NCBI GenBank assembly: GCA_006384855.1 | Contig: VCJN01001642.1 | Coordinates: 53,610 to 117,609 of the forward strand | Direction: 5' to 3' | Length of the DNA stretch: 64,000 nucleotides | Source of the DNA: Tetraselmis striata | Taxonomy: Eukaryota > Chlorophyta > Chlorodendrophyceae > Chlorodendrales > Chlorodendraceae | In this document: positions 55,434 to 64,000 of the stretch, one piece after another | Numbering within the stretch: position 1 is the stretch's first letter | Layout of the letters: each line of letters begins with the position of its first letter | Position numbers and translations under genes: made by a program | The notes under the pieces: model-generated | Database searches by the model: none | What the model was told of the DNA's origin: nothing | The model's input: only the letters and a program-made list of their open reading frames with translations

Positions 55434-57737
55434 TCAGCTGCAGGCGGCGGCAATCGCCTCCCAGACCCGCGACGGCGTTGCCGGCATGTCGATCTGTGCG
55501 ACACCGGCGCCGCGACGCAGCGCGTCGTTGACCGCATTCATCACCGCCGGACAGGCGCCGATGGTGCCGGCTTCGCCGGCGCCCTTGATGCCCAGCGCAT
55601 TGGTGGTCGACGGCACGTTGCGCGTTTCGAAGCGGATATCGGGAATATCTCCGGCCCGCGGCATCTGGTAGTCGAGGAAGGACGCACTGATCAGCTGGCC
55701 GTCCGCGTCATAGACGGTGTGTTCCATCAGCGCCTGGCCGATGGCCTGCACCACGCCGCCGTGCACCTGGCCGGCGAGCAGCAGCGGGTTCACCGTGACG
55801 CCGAAGTCGTCGACGATGACATAATCGACCAGCCGGGTGTCGCCGGTGTCGGGATCGATCTCCACCTCGCAGATATGCGTGCCGTTGGGATAGGTCGCCT
55901 CCGCCTGCTTAACCGCCTCGCGGGCGGCCAGCGGCTCGTCCGCGCCGGCAGCGATCTCGGCAAGCGTCACGGCGCGGTCGGTGCCGACCACCCGCACGGC
56001 CCCGTCCATCAGTTCCAGATCCTCCACGCCCGCCTCCAGCTTGTCGGCGGCGAGATCCTTGATCTTCTTCACCAGCGTTTTCGACGCCTCGAGAACGGAC
56101 GGCAGACCGATCGGGATGGAGCGCGACCCGCCGGTGCCTCCGCCCTTGCGCACCCGGTCGGTGTCGCCCTGGATCATCGTCACCTTGTCGAGATCGACGC
56201 CGAACTGCTCGGCGATGATCTGCCCGTAGGCGGTCGCATGCCCCTGCCCGTTCGACTGGGTGCCGATCAGGAGCGTCAGCGAGCCGTCGGTGCCGAGTTC
56301 AACCGTCGCTTCTTCCGACCCTGCGAAGGCACAGGCCTCGACATAGGTCGCCATGCCGATGCCGCGATACTTGCCGGCCTCCGCCGAGGCGCGGGCGCGC
56401 GCCTCGAAGCCGTCCCAGTTTGCGGCCGCAAGCGCCTTGTCCATGTGAGCCGCGAACTCGCCGGTGTCATACATGCGCCCGGTCGGCGTGGTGTAGGGCA
56501 GCGCCTCGGTCGCAATGAAGTTGCGTCGGCGGATCTCCGCCGGTGCCAGATCCATTTCGGCGGCCGCCTTGTCGACCAGCCGCTCCAGCAGATAGGCGGC
56601 TTCCGGCCGTCCCGCGCCGCGATAGGCATCGGTCGCGGTGGTATGCGTGTAGACGCCCTTCAACTCGGCATGCATCGCCGGAATGTCGTAGAGACCGGTC
56701 GACATCGTCAGCCCGAGATAGGGAATGAACGGCCCGTACTGGTGCAGATAGGCGCCCATCGCCGCGATCAGGTCGACCTTGAGCGCGAGGAAGCGACCGT
56801 TCGCGTCCATCGCCACTTCCGCGACCGCCAGATTGTCGCGGCCGTGGGCGTCGGCGACAAAATGCTCGGTGCGCTCGCACACCCATTTCACCGGCCGCCC
56901 GAGACGCTTGGCGGCAACCAGCGCCAGCGGATATTCCGGATAGACGAAATTCTTGGTGCCGAAGCCGCCACCCACGTCCGGCGTGATTACGCGAAGATCC
57001 TTGGCGTCAATGCCGAGAATGTCGCCGGCGATGACATCGCGCATGCCGTGACCGCCCTGGGTGCCGGCGGTCAGCGTGTAGCGCCCGGTGCCGGCATCGA
57101 ATTCGCCGATACAGCTGCGCGGCTCCATGTAGTTGCACACCAGCCGGTTGTTGACGATCTCGATCCGGGTGACGTGATGGGCGGTGTCGAAGGCCGCCCG
57201 CGTCGCCTCGGCATCGCCCATCTCGGCGGTATAGGCGAGGTTGCTGCCGTGGTCGGGCCACACCAGCGGCGCATCCGGCGACAGCGCGTCGGCGGTGTCG
57301 ACCACCGCATCGAGCGGATCGTAGTCGATCTCGATCAGTTCGGCCGCCGACTTGGCGTTGTTCAGCGTGTCGGCGACGATGAAGGCGATCGGCTCGCCGA
57401 CATGGCGCACCGTGTCGACCACCAGCACCGGGCGCGGCGGAACGACCGGCGCGCTGCCGTCCGGCTGCTTGACCGACGCCTTGTTGGGCATCATGCCGAG
57501 ATCGGGAATGTCGGCCGCGGTCAGGATCATCGCGACGCCCTCGGCGGCGCGGGCATCTTCCAGATCGCCGATCTTGATGCGCGCATGCGCCATCGACGAG
57601 CGCAGGACATAAGCCCGCAGGACGCCGTCGGGATGAATGTCGTCGGTGTAGCGTCCGTGGCCGGTGATCAGCGCCGTGTCTTCCTTGCGCCGCACCGGCG
57701 CACCCATGCCGAACTTCCCGGGAGCCATTTCAGTCAT
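55434..57737 (-). CDS. Xanthine dehydrogenase/CoxL family molybdopterin-binding subunit
   Basis: 767 residues, the large subunit of a molybdenum hydroxylase. N-terminal FGMGAPVRRKEDTALITGHG and the middle VGGGFGTKNFVYPEYPLALV are family landmarks. The active-site loop reads AYRGAGRPE, the form II type rather than the AYXCSFR of true carbon monoxide dehydrogenase. The catalytic Glu near the end lies in LGIKGAGEAGTIGACPA. Medium (FAD) and small (2Fe-2S) subunit genes are absent nearby. The substrate is unknown. Confidence 0.9.
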   Translation of the reverse strand: MTEMAPGKFGMGAPVRRKEDTALITGHGRYTDDIHPDGVLRAYVLRSSMAHARIKIGDLEDARAAEGVAMILTAADIPDLGMMPNKASVKQPDGSAPVVPPRPVLVVDTVRHVGEPIAFIVADTLNNAKSAAELIEIDYDPLDAVVDTADALSPDAPLVWPDHGSNLAYTAEMGDAEATRAAFDTAHHVTRIEIVNNRLVCNYMEPRSCIGEFDAGTGRYTLTAGTQGGHGMRDVIAGDILGIDAKDLRVITPDVGGGFGTKNFVYPEYPLALVAAKRLGRPVKWVCERTEHFVADAHGRDNLAVAEVAMDANGRFLALKVDLIAAMGAYLHQYGPFIPYLGLTMSTGLYDIPAMHAELKGVYTHTTATDAYRGAGRPEAAYLLERLVDKAAAEMDLAPAEIRRRNFIATEALPYTTPTGRMYDTGEFAAHMDKALAAANWDGFEARARASAEAGKYRGIGMATYVEACAFAGSEEATVELGTDGSLTLLIGTQSNGQGHATAYGQIIAEQFGVDLDKVTMIQGDTDRVRKGGGTGGSRSIPIGLPSVLEASKTLVKKIKDLAADKLEAGVEDLELMDGAVRVVGTDRAVTLAEIAAGADEPLAAREAVKQAEATYPNGTHICEVEIDPDTGDTRLVDYVIVDDFGVTVNPLLLAGQVHGGVVQAIGQALMEHTVYDADGQLISASFLDYQMPRAGDIPDIRFETRNVPSTTNALGIKGAGEAGTIGACPAVMNAVNDALRRGAGVAQIDMPATPSRVWEAIAAACS

Positions 57738-58045
57738 GTCTTAAGCCTCGTTGCGATGATCGTGAGCCTGCGCTTCGCGCGACATGACGCTCCAGCCGAA
57801 AGGGTCAAGGGCGACAGTGCGTTTGCATGAGCGCTGCGGTCATGGATGCCGGCCATTCGAATGCAGGTCCCGAACGCCGAATGTGGGAGGACACCGGCGA
57901 AAGCACGGGCATGCCCGTTCCTGACCGGATCCGTTGCCCCGACCTTAGCGGCATTCCGGGCCTGCCGCCAAAGACCCGATGGTAACCGCCCGCACCACCG
58001 TGCAAACGCGCCGACCGCAGCGCACAACGCGCAACCCCTTCCTCT
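57738..58045. promoter_or_regulatory. Divergent region between CoxL and DMT genes
   Basis: 308 bases between two divergent starts, GC-rich. Must carry both promoters, but no clear hexamers or repeats were seen. Confidence 0.35.
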
Positions 58046-59092
58046 ATGCCGGCCGAAGGGTCTATGCTCGACACCTTCCCGTCCGGTCGATCGCAGCGCG
58101 TCGGCCAAACCCCCGGTTTCGTTCCAATGGCCCCCACTCCACAGCGACCCGGCCTTGCCGACCGCTTCCGTTCCGCCGACGCCAGGCTTTCCAGCCTTCC
58201 GGGAAACCTGCGCGGCACCTTGTGGATGCTGGTGGCCGGACTGTTCTTCACCGTCATGGTGACCCTGATCAAGGTCCTCGGCGAAAGGCTGCATGTCGCG
58301 GAAATCATCCTGATCCGCCAGATCGTGATGGCGTCCATCGTCGCGCCGACGATCCTCTACGGCCTGCCCGGATCGCTGTCGACCCGACACCCTGCACTGC
58401 ATGTCCTGCGCATCCTGTGCGCCTCGACCGCAATGCTCGCCGGCTTCACCGCGGTCATTCACCTGCCGCTGGCCGATGCGACCGCCATCGCCTTTTCCAA
58501 GACCTTCTTCATCACCATCTTCGCCATCTTCTTCCTGGGCGAGACGGTCGGGCGGCACCGCTGGACGGCCACGGCGATCGGGTTCGTCGGGGTGATGATC
58601 ATCCTGCGCCCCGGGGCCGACACGGGGATCGATCTCTATGCCGGCCTCGCCGTGCTCAGCGCCGCCTGCGCCGGCGTCGTGATGATCGTGATCCGCAAAT
58701 TGTCCCAGCACGAACGCCCGGTGACGATCCTGACCTATCAGGCGGTCTTCGTCGGCCTGATCATGCTGCCCATCGCCCTCTACAACTGGAAAACGCCGAC
58801 GCTCTGGGAGCTCGGGCTTCTGGTGATCGTCGGCATGGTCTCCTGGGCCGGGCAGATGTGCAACATCCGCGCCTTCCGCGCCGGCGAGGCCTCCGCGCTG
58901 GCGGCCCTCGACTACGTGCGCCTGCTCTATGCCACGGTCATCGGGTTCCTGGTGTTCGGCGACCTGCCCGCTTTGGCGACCTACGCAGGTGCTGCACTCA
59001 TCATCGCCGGCTCGCTCTACACGGTGTTGCGCGAGGCGCAACTCGGCAAACGGGTCGCTACCCGTGACGGCGTACGCGCCGATCCGCCCTGA
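58046..59092 (+). CDS. DMT superfamily (EamA) transporter
   Basis: 348 residues; hydrophilic N-terminus of about 55 residues, then ten membrane segments in two EamA repeats (LRGTLWMLVAGLFFTVMVTL; LSAACAGVVMIVIRKLSQHE). Start may be a later ATG (58064), as the first residues are not family-like. It converges on the HTH/PBP regulator gene with a 15-base gap. Confidence 0.87.
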   Translation: MPAEGSMLDTFPSGRSQRVGQTPGFVPMAPTPQRPGLADRFRSADARLSSLPGNLRGTLWMLVAGLFFTVMVTLIKVLGERLHVAEIILIRQIVMASIVAPTILYGLPGSLSTRHPALHVLRILCASTAMLAGFTAVIHLPLADATAIAFSKTFFITIFAIFFLGETVGRHRWTATAIGFVGVMIILRPGADTGIDLYAGLAVLSAACAGVVMIVIRKLSQHERPVTILTYQAVFVGLIMLPIALYNWKTPTLWELGLLVIVGMVSWAGQMCNIRAFRAGEASALAALDYVRLLYATVIGFLVFGDLPALATYAGAALIIAGSLYTVLREAQLGKRVATRDGVRADPP

Positions 59093-59107
59093 CCCTGCCG
59101 CCGTCTC

Positions 59108-59977
59108 TCAGCCGCCGTTGAAATGCGGTGTCCAGATGCCATCGATCCGGTATCCGCCGAGCGTCGTGGCCATCTGCGAAAACGCTGGCGTGCGGCTGAA
59201 CGCCTGCAGCGCCTGCAGCGGCGGCTCGAACCAGTCGCGCCGGCCGACGATCAGGTCGAACCGCTCCTGACAGACCGGAACGAAATCGAGCTTGAACTGG
59301 CGCGCCGACGCCTCAAGGCCAAAGGCCAGATCCGCGCTGCCGTCGAGCACCGCAAGCGCCGCCTCGCGCTCGTCGCGTGCCATCGGGCCGGCCGCGCCGG
59401 CGGCGATGCCCTCTTCCCCCAGCAAGCGGTCGAGAAGAAGCTGGCTGCCCGCCTGCGGCTGACGCTGCACCACGGTGAGACGGGCCACGTCGGCAAGCCG
59501 GGATACGGATTTCGGGTTTCCGGCCGGGACGATAAAGCCGCGGCTGCGCCAGGCCCATTGCAGCAGCGCGACGGGCTGGAACCTCAGCCGCCGGGCGACG
59601 GCCTCGGTGTTCCACCCCTCGTCCTGAACGACATGCAGTCCGGCGGCGACGCCCTCGCCCTGTTCGAAGCGCTCGAGCCCGTCCATGCTGCCGTCGAAGA
59701 GCGCGGCCAGCCCCGACCCCGATTCGCGCAGGCTCCATTCCAGCAGCGGATCGTGGCTCCCCAGAACCACCGGCGGTCGCGGCGCATGGGGCGACGGCGC
59801 CTCGCTGGCATTGTCGATCCAGGCGAGCACCACGTCGCGCGGAAACAGGAGCTTTCCGGTCGCGCGGCTGTGCGGGATCTCGCCGGCCGCCGCCAGATCG
59901 TAGATCTTGCGCTCCTTGACCCGAAGCAGATCGGCCATTTCGCGGGTGGTCAGATAAGTCGGCAGATCGCCCGTCAT
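59108..59977 (-). CDS. Helix-turn-helix regulator with PBP-like effector domain
   Basis: 289 residues from the chosen ATG at 59977; a longer reading starts at 60040. N-terminal excisionase-type HTH (YLTTREMADLLRVKERKIYD, then LFPRDVVLAWID). The rest is a periplasmic-binding-protein-like domain used as effector sensor (LLEWSLRESGSGLAALFDGS; AFSRTPAFSQMATTLGGYRI). Comparable proteins sense molybdate or substrates of molybdoenzymes; the nearby CoxL-type gene makes this worth testing. Confidence 0.8.
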   Translation of the reverse strand: MTGDLPTYLTTREMADLLRVKERKIYDLAAAGEIPHSRATGKLLFPRDVVLAWIDNASEAPSPHAPRPPVVLGSHDPLLEWSLRESGSGLAALFDGSMDGLERFEQGEGVAAGLHVVQDEGWNTEAVARRLRFQPVALLQWAWRSRGFIVPAGNPKSVSRLADVARLTVVQRQPQAGSQLLLDRLLGEEGIAAGAAGPMARDEREAALAVLDGSADLAFGLEASARQFKLDFVPVCQERFDLIVGRRDWFEPPLQALQAFSRTPAFSQMATTLGGYRIDGIWTPHFNGG

Positions 59978-60079
59978 AAGGCCGGATATCCTGAATTGCT
60001 GGCGCACGCGCCCCGTACCGGGGACGAGCGACAATGCCAATCATCCGCCTCCGCCGCAAGCGGCTGCGCGCCGCTGCGC

Positions 60080-61741
60080 CTATCCCTCCGCGGCCGCCGC
60101 GCGGCGCGCCTCTTCTTCCTCCACCAGTTCCTTCTTCGACAGTTTGCCGACCATCGTCTTCGGCAGGCTGTCGCGGAACTCGATCTCCTGCGGACGCTCG
60201 ATCGCCGACAGATGGTCCTTGAGGAAGGTCTTCAGCTCGTCTGCCGTGAGTTCAGCCCCCTCGCGCAGCTTGACGAAGGCCTTGGGGGCCTGGCCGCGAT
60301 AGGTATCGGGGATCGCAATGACGATAACCTCTTCCACCGAAGGGTGCTGGTAGATCGCCTCCTCGATGACGCGGGGGTAGACGTTGTAGCCAGAGCACAG
60401 GATCAGGTCCTTGATCCGGTCGACCAGATAGATGAAGCCGTCGGCATCGCGGTAGCCGACGTCGCCGGTGTGCAGCACGCCGCCCTCGAGCGCGCGCGCC
60501 GTCTCTTCCGGGCGATTGTAGTAGCCGGCCATGACCTGCGGCCCGGACACGACGAGTTCGCCCTTTTCGCCTTCCGGCGCGTCCCGGGTGAGATCCTCCA
60601 GATCGCGGAAGCCGATGGTGGTGCCCGGCGCGGCAAGACCGATGGACCCCGACCGCCGGTTCTCGTTGAGCGGATTGGCGGCCACCAGCGGCGAGGCCTC
60701 CGTCAGGCCGTATCCCTCCACCAGGATACAGCCGGTCCGGCCCTCGAATTCCTCCTTCACCTCCACCGGAAGGGGCGCGCCGCCGGAGATGCAGAGCTTG
60801 ATCGACGTCAGGTCGTAGTTGCGCGCAACCGGCGAAGAGTTGATCGCGGTGTAGATCGTCGGAACGCCGGGGAACAGTGTGACCTTCTTCCGCTTGATGG
60901 TGTCGAGCAGCATCTTCAGCTCAAACCGCGGCAAAAGCACCATTTCCGCGCCGATGGCGACGGAGAGGTTCTGCGCAACCGTCATCGCGAAGACGTGGAA
61001 GAACGGAAGCACGCAAAGCTTCTTCTCCTCGCCCGGCCGGGCATCGGCGAACAGCGTGCGCAGCTGCTCCAGATTGGCCGACAGATTGGCATGGGTCAGC
61101 ATGGCGCCCTTGGGAACGCCGGTGGTGCCGCCGGTGTACTGGAACACCGCGATATCGGTTTCGGGATCGATCTCGACCGGTGTCGGCCTTGCCCCGCCGC
61201 GCGCGATATCGTCGTAGCGCGGATGCGCCGCATCGCGGGGAACATCGGCGCGGTCCTTGCGCTTGAACAGGGTGAACAGCAGCTTCTTGGGCTGCGGCAG
61301 GATCTCCGCCATCGGGCAGACGATGATCGTGTCGAGAGAGCCTTCCCGGCGCACCGCCTCGACCTTGTCGTAGATCACCTTGAGGTCGAGCGTCACCATG
61401 GTGCGCACGCCGGCGTCGCGCGCCTGGAACGACAGCTCCCGCTCCACATAGAGCGGGTTGAAGTTGACGATGACGCCGCCGATCTTCAGCACGGCGAAGT
61501 AGAACACCGTGTAATAGGGGGTGTTGGGCAGGCACAGGCCCACCTTGTCACCCTTGCCGACGCCCATCGCCTGAAGGCCGGCCGCGGTGCGCTCGACCAT
61601 CTCGCCGATCTCGCCATAGCTCCAGCCCTTGCCCAGAAAATCCATGGCCGGCCGGTTGCCGAATTCTCGCACCGTGGCGTCGAGATAGGCGTGAAGCGGC
61701 TTTGGATGAAAATCGGCAAGCCATTCCTGCGCGTCGGTCAC
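60080..61741 (-). CDS. Long-chain fatty acid-CoA ligase (AMP-binding)
   Basis: 553 residues. ANL core motifs: YTGGTTGVPKGAMLTHANLS (A3/P-loop), VEGYGLTEASPLVAAN (A5), and GDVGYRDADGFIYLVDRIKD (A7/A8) with the C-terminal lysine in PKTMVGKLSKKELVEE. It activates long-chain acids as acyl-CoA via acyl-AMP. With the FadL-type porin at 45244, fatty acid uptake is a consistent role, although the genes are not linked. Confidence 0.92.
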   Translation of the reverse strand: MTDAQEWLADFHPKPLHAYLDATVREFGNRPAMDFLGKGWSYGEIGEMVERTAAGLQAMGVGKGDKVGLCLPNTPYYTVFYFAVLKIGGVIVNFNPLYVERELSFQARDAGVRTMVTLDLKVIYDKVEAVRREGSLDTIIVCPMAEILPQPKKLLFTLFKRKDRADVPRDAAHPRYDDIARGGARPTPVEIDPETDIAVFQYTGGTTGVPKGAMLTHANLSANLEQLRTLFADARPGEEKKLCVLPFFHVFAMTVAQNLSVAIGAEMVLLPRFELKMLLDTIKRKKVTLFPGVPTIYTAINSSPVARNYDLTSIKLCISGGAPLPVEVKEEFEGRTGCILVEGYGLTEASPLVAANPLNENRRSGSIGLAAPGTTIGFRDLEDLTRDAPEGEKGELVVSGPQVMAGYYNRPEETARALEGGVLHTGDVGYRDADGFIYLVDRIKDLILCSGYNVYPRVIEEAIYQHPSVEEVIVIAIPDTYRGQAPKAFVKLREGAELTADELKTFLKDHLSAIERPQEIEFRDSLPKTMVGKLSKKELVEEEEARRAAAAEG

Positions 61742-61948
61742 GGATGCTCCTCCCCTGACTGTTCTTTCATGCGCAAACCGCCGTCTCCCCCGGCGCCGCG
61801 CGCAAGAAACATGACCAAGCCTTCCGTTTACGTCAACGGAAAATGCGGTCGGCCGACATCCGCATCCCCTTCAGATAAGCATCGCCGGCCCGGTTCCAAT
61901 CCCTGTCGGCTGTTGCGCGGCGTGCGCCGTGCGCCGTGCGGGATCGGG

Positions 61949-63671
61949 TCAGGAATCCAGCAGCGCGAAACGGTCGACGTCGAACATCCCCTTGTCTGTG
62001 ATCTTGAGGTGCGGGATCACCGGAAGCGGCAGAAAGGCGACCTGCAGGAACGGCTCGTCGAGCGTGCAGCCCAGCGCCCGCGCCGCCGCGCGCAGTTCCT
62101 CCAGCGCATGCCGCACCGTCTCGAAGGGCTCAACGCTCATCAGGCCGGCAACCGGAAGCGCGAGCTCCGCCGTCACGCCCGTTTCATCGGCAACGACGAA
62201 CCCGCCCTGCAGGTCTGCGATGCGGTTGACGGCAATCGCCATCGCCGCATCGTCCACCCCGACCACGCAGATATTGTGGCTGTCATGACCCACCGACGAG
62301 GCGATGGCGCCGCGCGTCAGGCCGAAGCCGGAGACGAAGCCGCGGCCGATGCCCCCGGTGCGGCCGTGGCGCTCCACCACCGCGACCTTGGCGACATCCT
62401 GCGCCGGATCGGCTGCGACCGCCCCCGCCTCGACCGGCAGCGAGCGGCTCAACCGCTCCGTGATGATCCGCCCCGGCACGACGCCGATCACCGCCCGCTC
62501 GTTCGCAGCATCGGCCGGAACGCGAAAAATCCTCAGCCGAAATCTTGCGCAGATGCACGCTCGTCAACCCGACCGGCGCAAGCGGCGCGCGGCCGGCAAA
62601 GGCCGCATCATCGACCGGGCGACCGGCGGCGATCACCGAATGCACGCGGCACTCTTCCAGATCGTCGAGCAGCACGAGGTCCGCCCGCCACCCCGGCGCG
62701 ACCAGCCCCCGGTCGCGCAGGCCGAAGGCCACGGCCGCCGACCAGCTCGCCGCGCGATAGGCGTCCTGCGGCCGCGCACCGCGCGCGATCAGCCGGCGGA
62801 TCATGCTGTCGAGATGACCTTCCTCGGCGATGTCGAGGGGATTGCGGTCGTCGGTGCACAGGCACACGAAGGACGCCGTATCCGGGGTCAGGATCTCCGC
62901 CAGCGCCTCCAGGTCCTTCGACACCGATCCCTCGCGGATCAGCACGCTCATGCCCTTGGCGAGCTTTTCGCGCGCCTCTTGGGCCGTTGTCGCCTCATGG
63001 TCGGTGCGGATCCGGGCGGCGAGATAGCCGTTGAGGTCGAGCCCCGTCACCAGCGGTGCATGGCCGTCGATATGCCCTTCCTGGAAGGCGGCAAGCTTTG
63101 CGATCACCGCCGGGTCGCGATTGAGCACGCCGGGGAAATTCATGAATTCCGCCAAGCCGATCACTTGGGGATGCGACCGCAACGGCTCCAGATCGCCGAT
63201 CTCGAGCCGCGCGCCGGCGGTCTCGAAGGCGGTTGCCGGAACGCAGGACGACAGATTGACCCTGAGGTCCATCACCATGCGTTCCGACGCGTCGAGAAAA
63301 TAGCGAATGCCCTCGACGCCGAGCACATTGGCGATCTCATGCGGATCGCAGATCGCCGTCGTCACGCCATGCGGCAGCACGCAACGGTCGAACTCCAGCG
63401 GCGTGACCAGCGAGGATTCCACATGCAGATGTGTATCGATGAAGCCTGGAACGACCATGCGGCCACCGGCATCGATCTCGCGCTCGCCGCGATAGCGCGC
63501 ATGCGTGCCGACGATCCGGTTGCCCACAATGGCGATGTCGGTGTCCGTAACCGATCCGTCCATGACCGAAAAAAGCCGCGCATTGCGGATCACCAGATCG
63601 GCCGGGACCTCGCCGCGCCCGGCGGCAATGGCACGGGTGAGAAACGCTTGCGTATCGGCGGTATCCGGCAT
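61949..63671 (-). CDS. ade: Adenine deaminase, one frame break
   Basis: 573 residues once corrected. Metal-site motifs [15 protein letters not shown] and [18 protein letters not shown] mark the adenine deaminase group of the amidohydrolase superfamily. C-terminal [20 protein letters not shown] and [11 protein letters not shown] follow in a different frame because of a surplus base in the run at 62525-62529. It converts adenine to hypoxanthine and ammonia. Start at 63671. Confidence 0.88.
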
Positions 63672-63868
63672 GGAGGTCTCCGTTGCGCGAAAGGAAAACG
63701 GGCGCCGGGTACGGCTGCGGAACCGCCGGCGCGACACCAACCATGACACGCGAGCGCGGCGTCGCGCCACCGCCGCGACGCGTCGCCCACAGATGAGCCG
63801 CCTTCAGGACCACCTTCCGCAACGTCCTATTTCCGCCGGATCACAGTGCAGCGCAGCAACGAAAGCGT

Positions 63869-63898
63869 TTGACAGACGCGGCCTGTCGATGATTAATT
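63869..63898 (+). promoter_or_regulatory. Candidate promoter near the window end
   Basis: TTGACA (63869-63874) is followed 18 bases later by TTAATT in an AT-rich stretch, suggesting a sigma-70 promoter for the open frame that starts at 63927. Confidence 0.4.
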
Positions 63899-63926
63899 AA
63901 ATCAGATAAATTAAATTGGAGATCGG

Positions 63927-64000
63927 GTGGCAGAATGGACACCCGGCCGCGGTTACAGCCGCGAGGGAGGGACCAAAATCGTGCCAGTTCGCCCGCGCGT
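63927..64000 (+). CDS. Start of an unidentified gene, 3'-truncated by the window
   Basis: A GTG at 63927 preceded by GGAGA gives VAEWTPGRGYSREGGTKIVP, open to the window end. Too short to identify. Confidence 0.3.
   Translation, partial: MAEWTPGRGYSREGGTKIVPVRPR

Noticed and set aside
54672-57830. 1052-residue open frame antisense to the DMT and CoxL genes
   Set aside because: His/Arg/Gly-rich shadow frame without motifs.
59123-63034. 1303-residue open frame on the plus strand across four minus-strand genes
   Set aside because: It spans the HTH, acyl-CoA ligase and deaminase genes antisense and has no recognisable domain.

Overview
The window is high-GC, densely packed alphaproteobacterial chromosome. 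The best lineage clue is the 1824-residue apolipoprotein-like protein at 20060-25534, which matches the growth pole ring protein of polar-growing Hyphomicrobiales (Rhizobiales). A fused indolepyruvate oxidoreductase, a DUF2336 protein, an alphaproteobacterial-type CheZ and the DgcN/DgcA pair fit the same order. A marine Stappiaceae-like genus is possible, but that is inference. No rRNA, tRNA, CRISPR array or transposase was found.

Layout. 1-4.8 kb: S58 peptidase end, a fused indolepyruvate:ferredoxin oxidoreductase and a divergent Lrp regulator. 5.1-11.6 kb: Pat-like acyl-CoA synthetase/acetyltransferase, universal stress protein, fasciclin protein, B12-binding radical SAM protein. 11.8-16.5 kb: an array of five tandem cassettes, each a nucleotidyltransferase-fold toxin module followed by an acidic immunity gene; only the first has an N-terminal region. 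16.6-25.5 kb: DUF2267 protein, MFS carrier, ferredoxin, Hpt protein and the giant pole protein. 25.9-29.1 kb: an accessory three-gene operon (HEPN-like protein, KGGVGR-type ATPase, P-loop ATPase) that resembles an antiphage module. 29.3-33.7 kb: a complete MCE lipid-transport operon. 33.9-45.2 kb: D-glutamate catabolism pair, MFS carrier, CheZ, DUF2336, threonine dehydratase, glycosyltransferase with LpxH-like phosphoesterase, small envelope proteins, SDR. 45.2-52.4 kb: FadL-type porin, RND pump with adaptor, divergent TetR. 52.4-64 kb: TRAP binding protein, AsnC-like protein, two DMT exporters, CoxL-like molybdoenzyme subunit, HTH regulator with a PBP-like domain, acyl-CoA ligase, adenine deaminase.

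The two regions most likely to hold undescribed biology are the toxin/immunity array (12446-16528) and the three-gene ATPase island (25878-29067).

About eighteen single-base frame breaks interrupt otherwise well-conserved genes, mostly at short homopolymers. Adding or removing one base at each site brings every complete affected gene back to a multiple of three. The likeliest cause is uncorrected sequencing error, so most broken genes here are probably intact in the organism.
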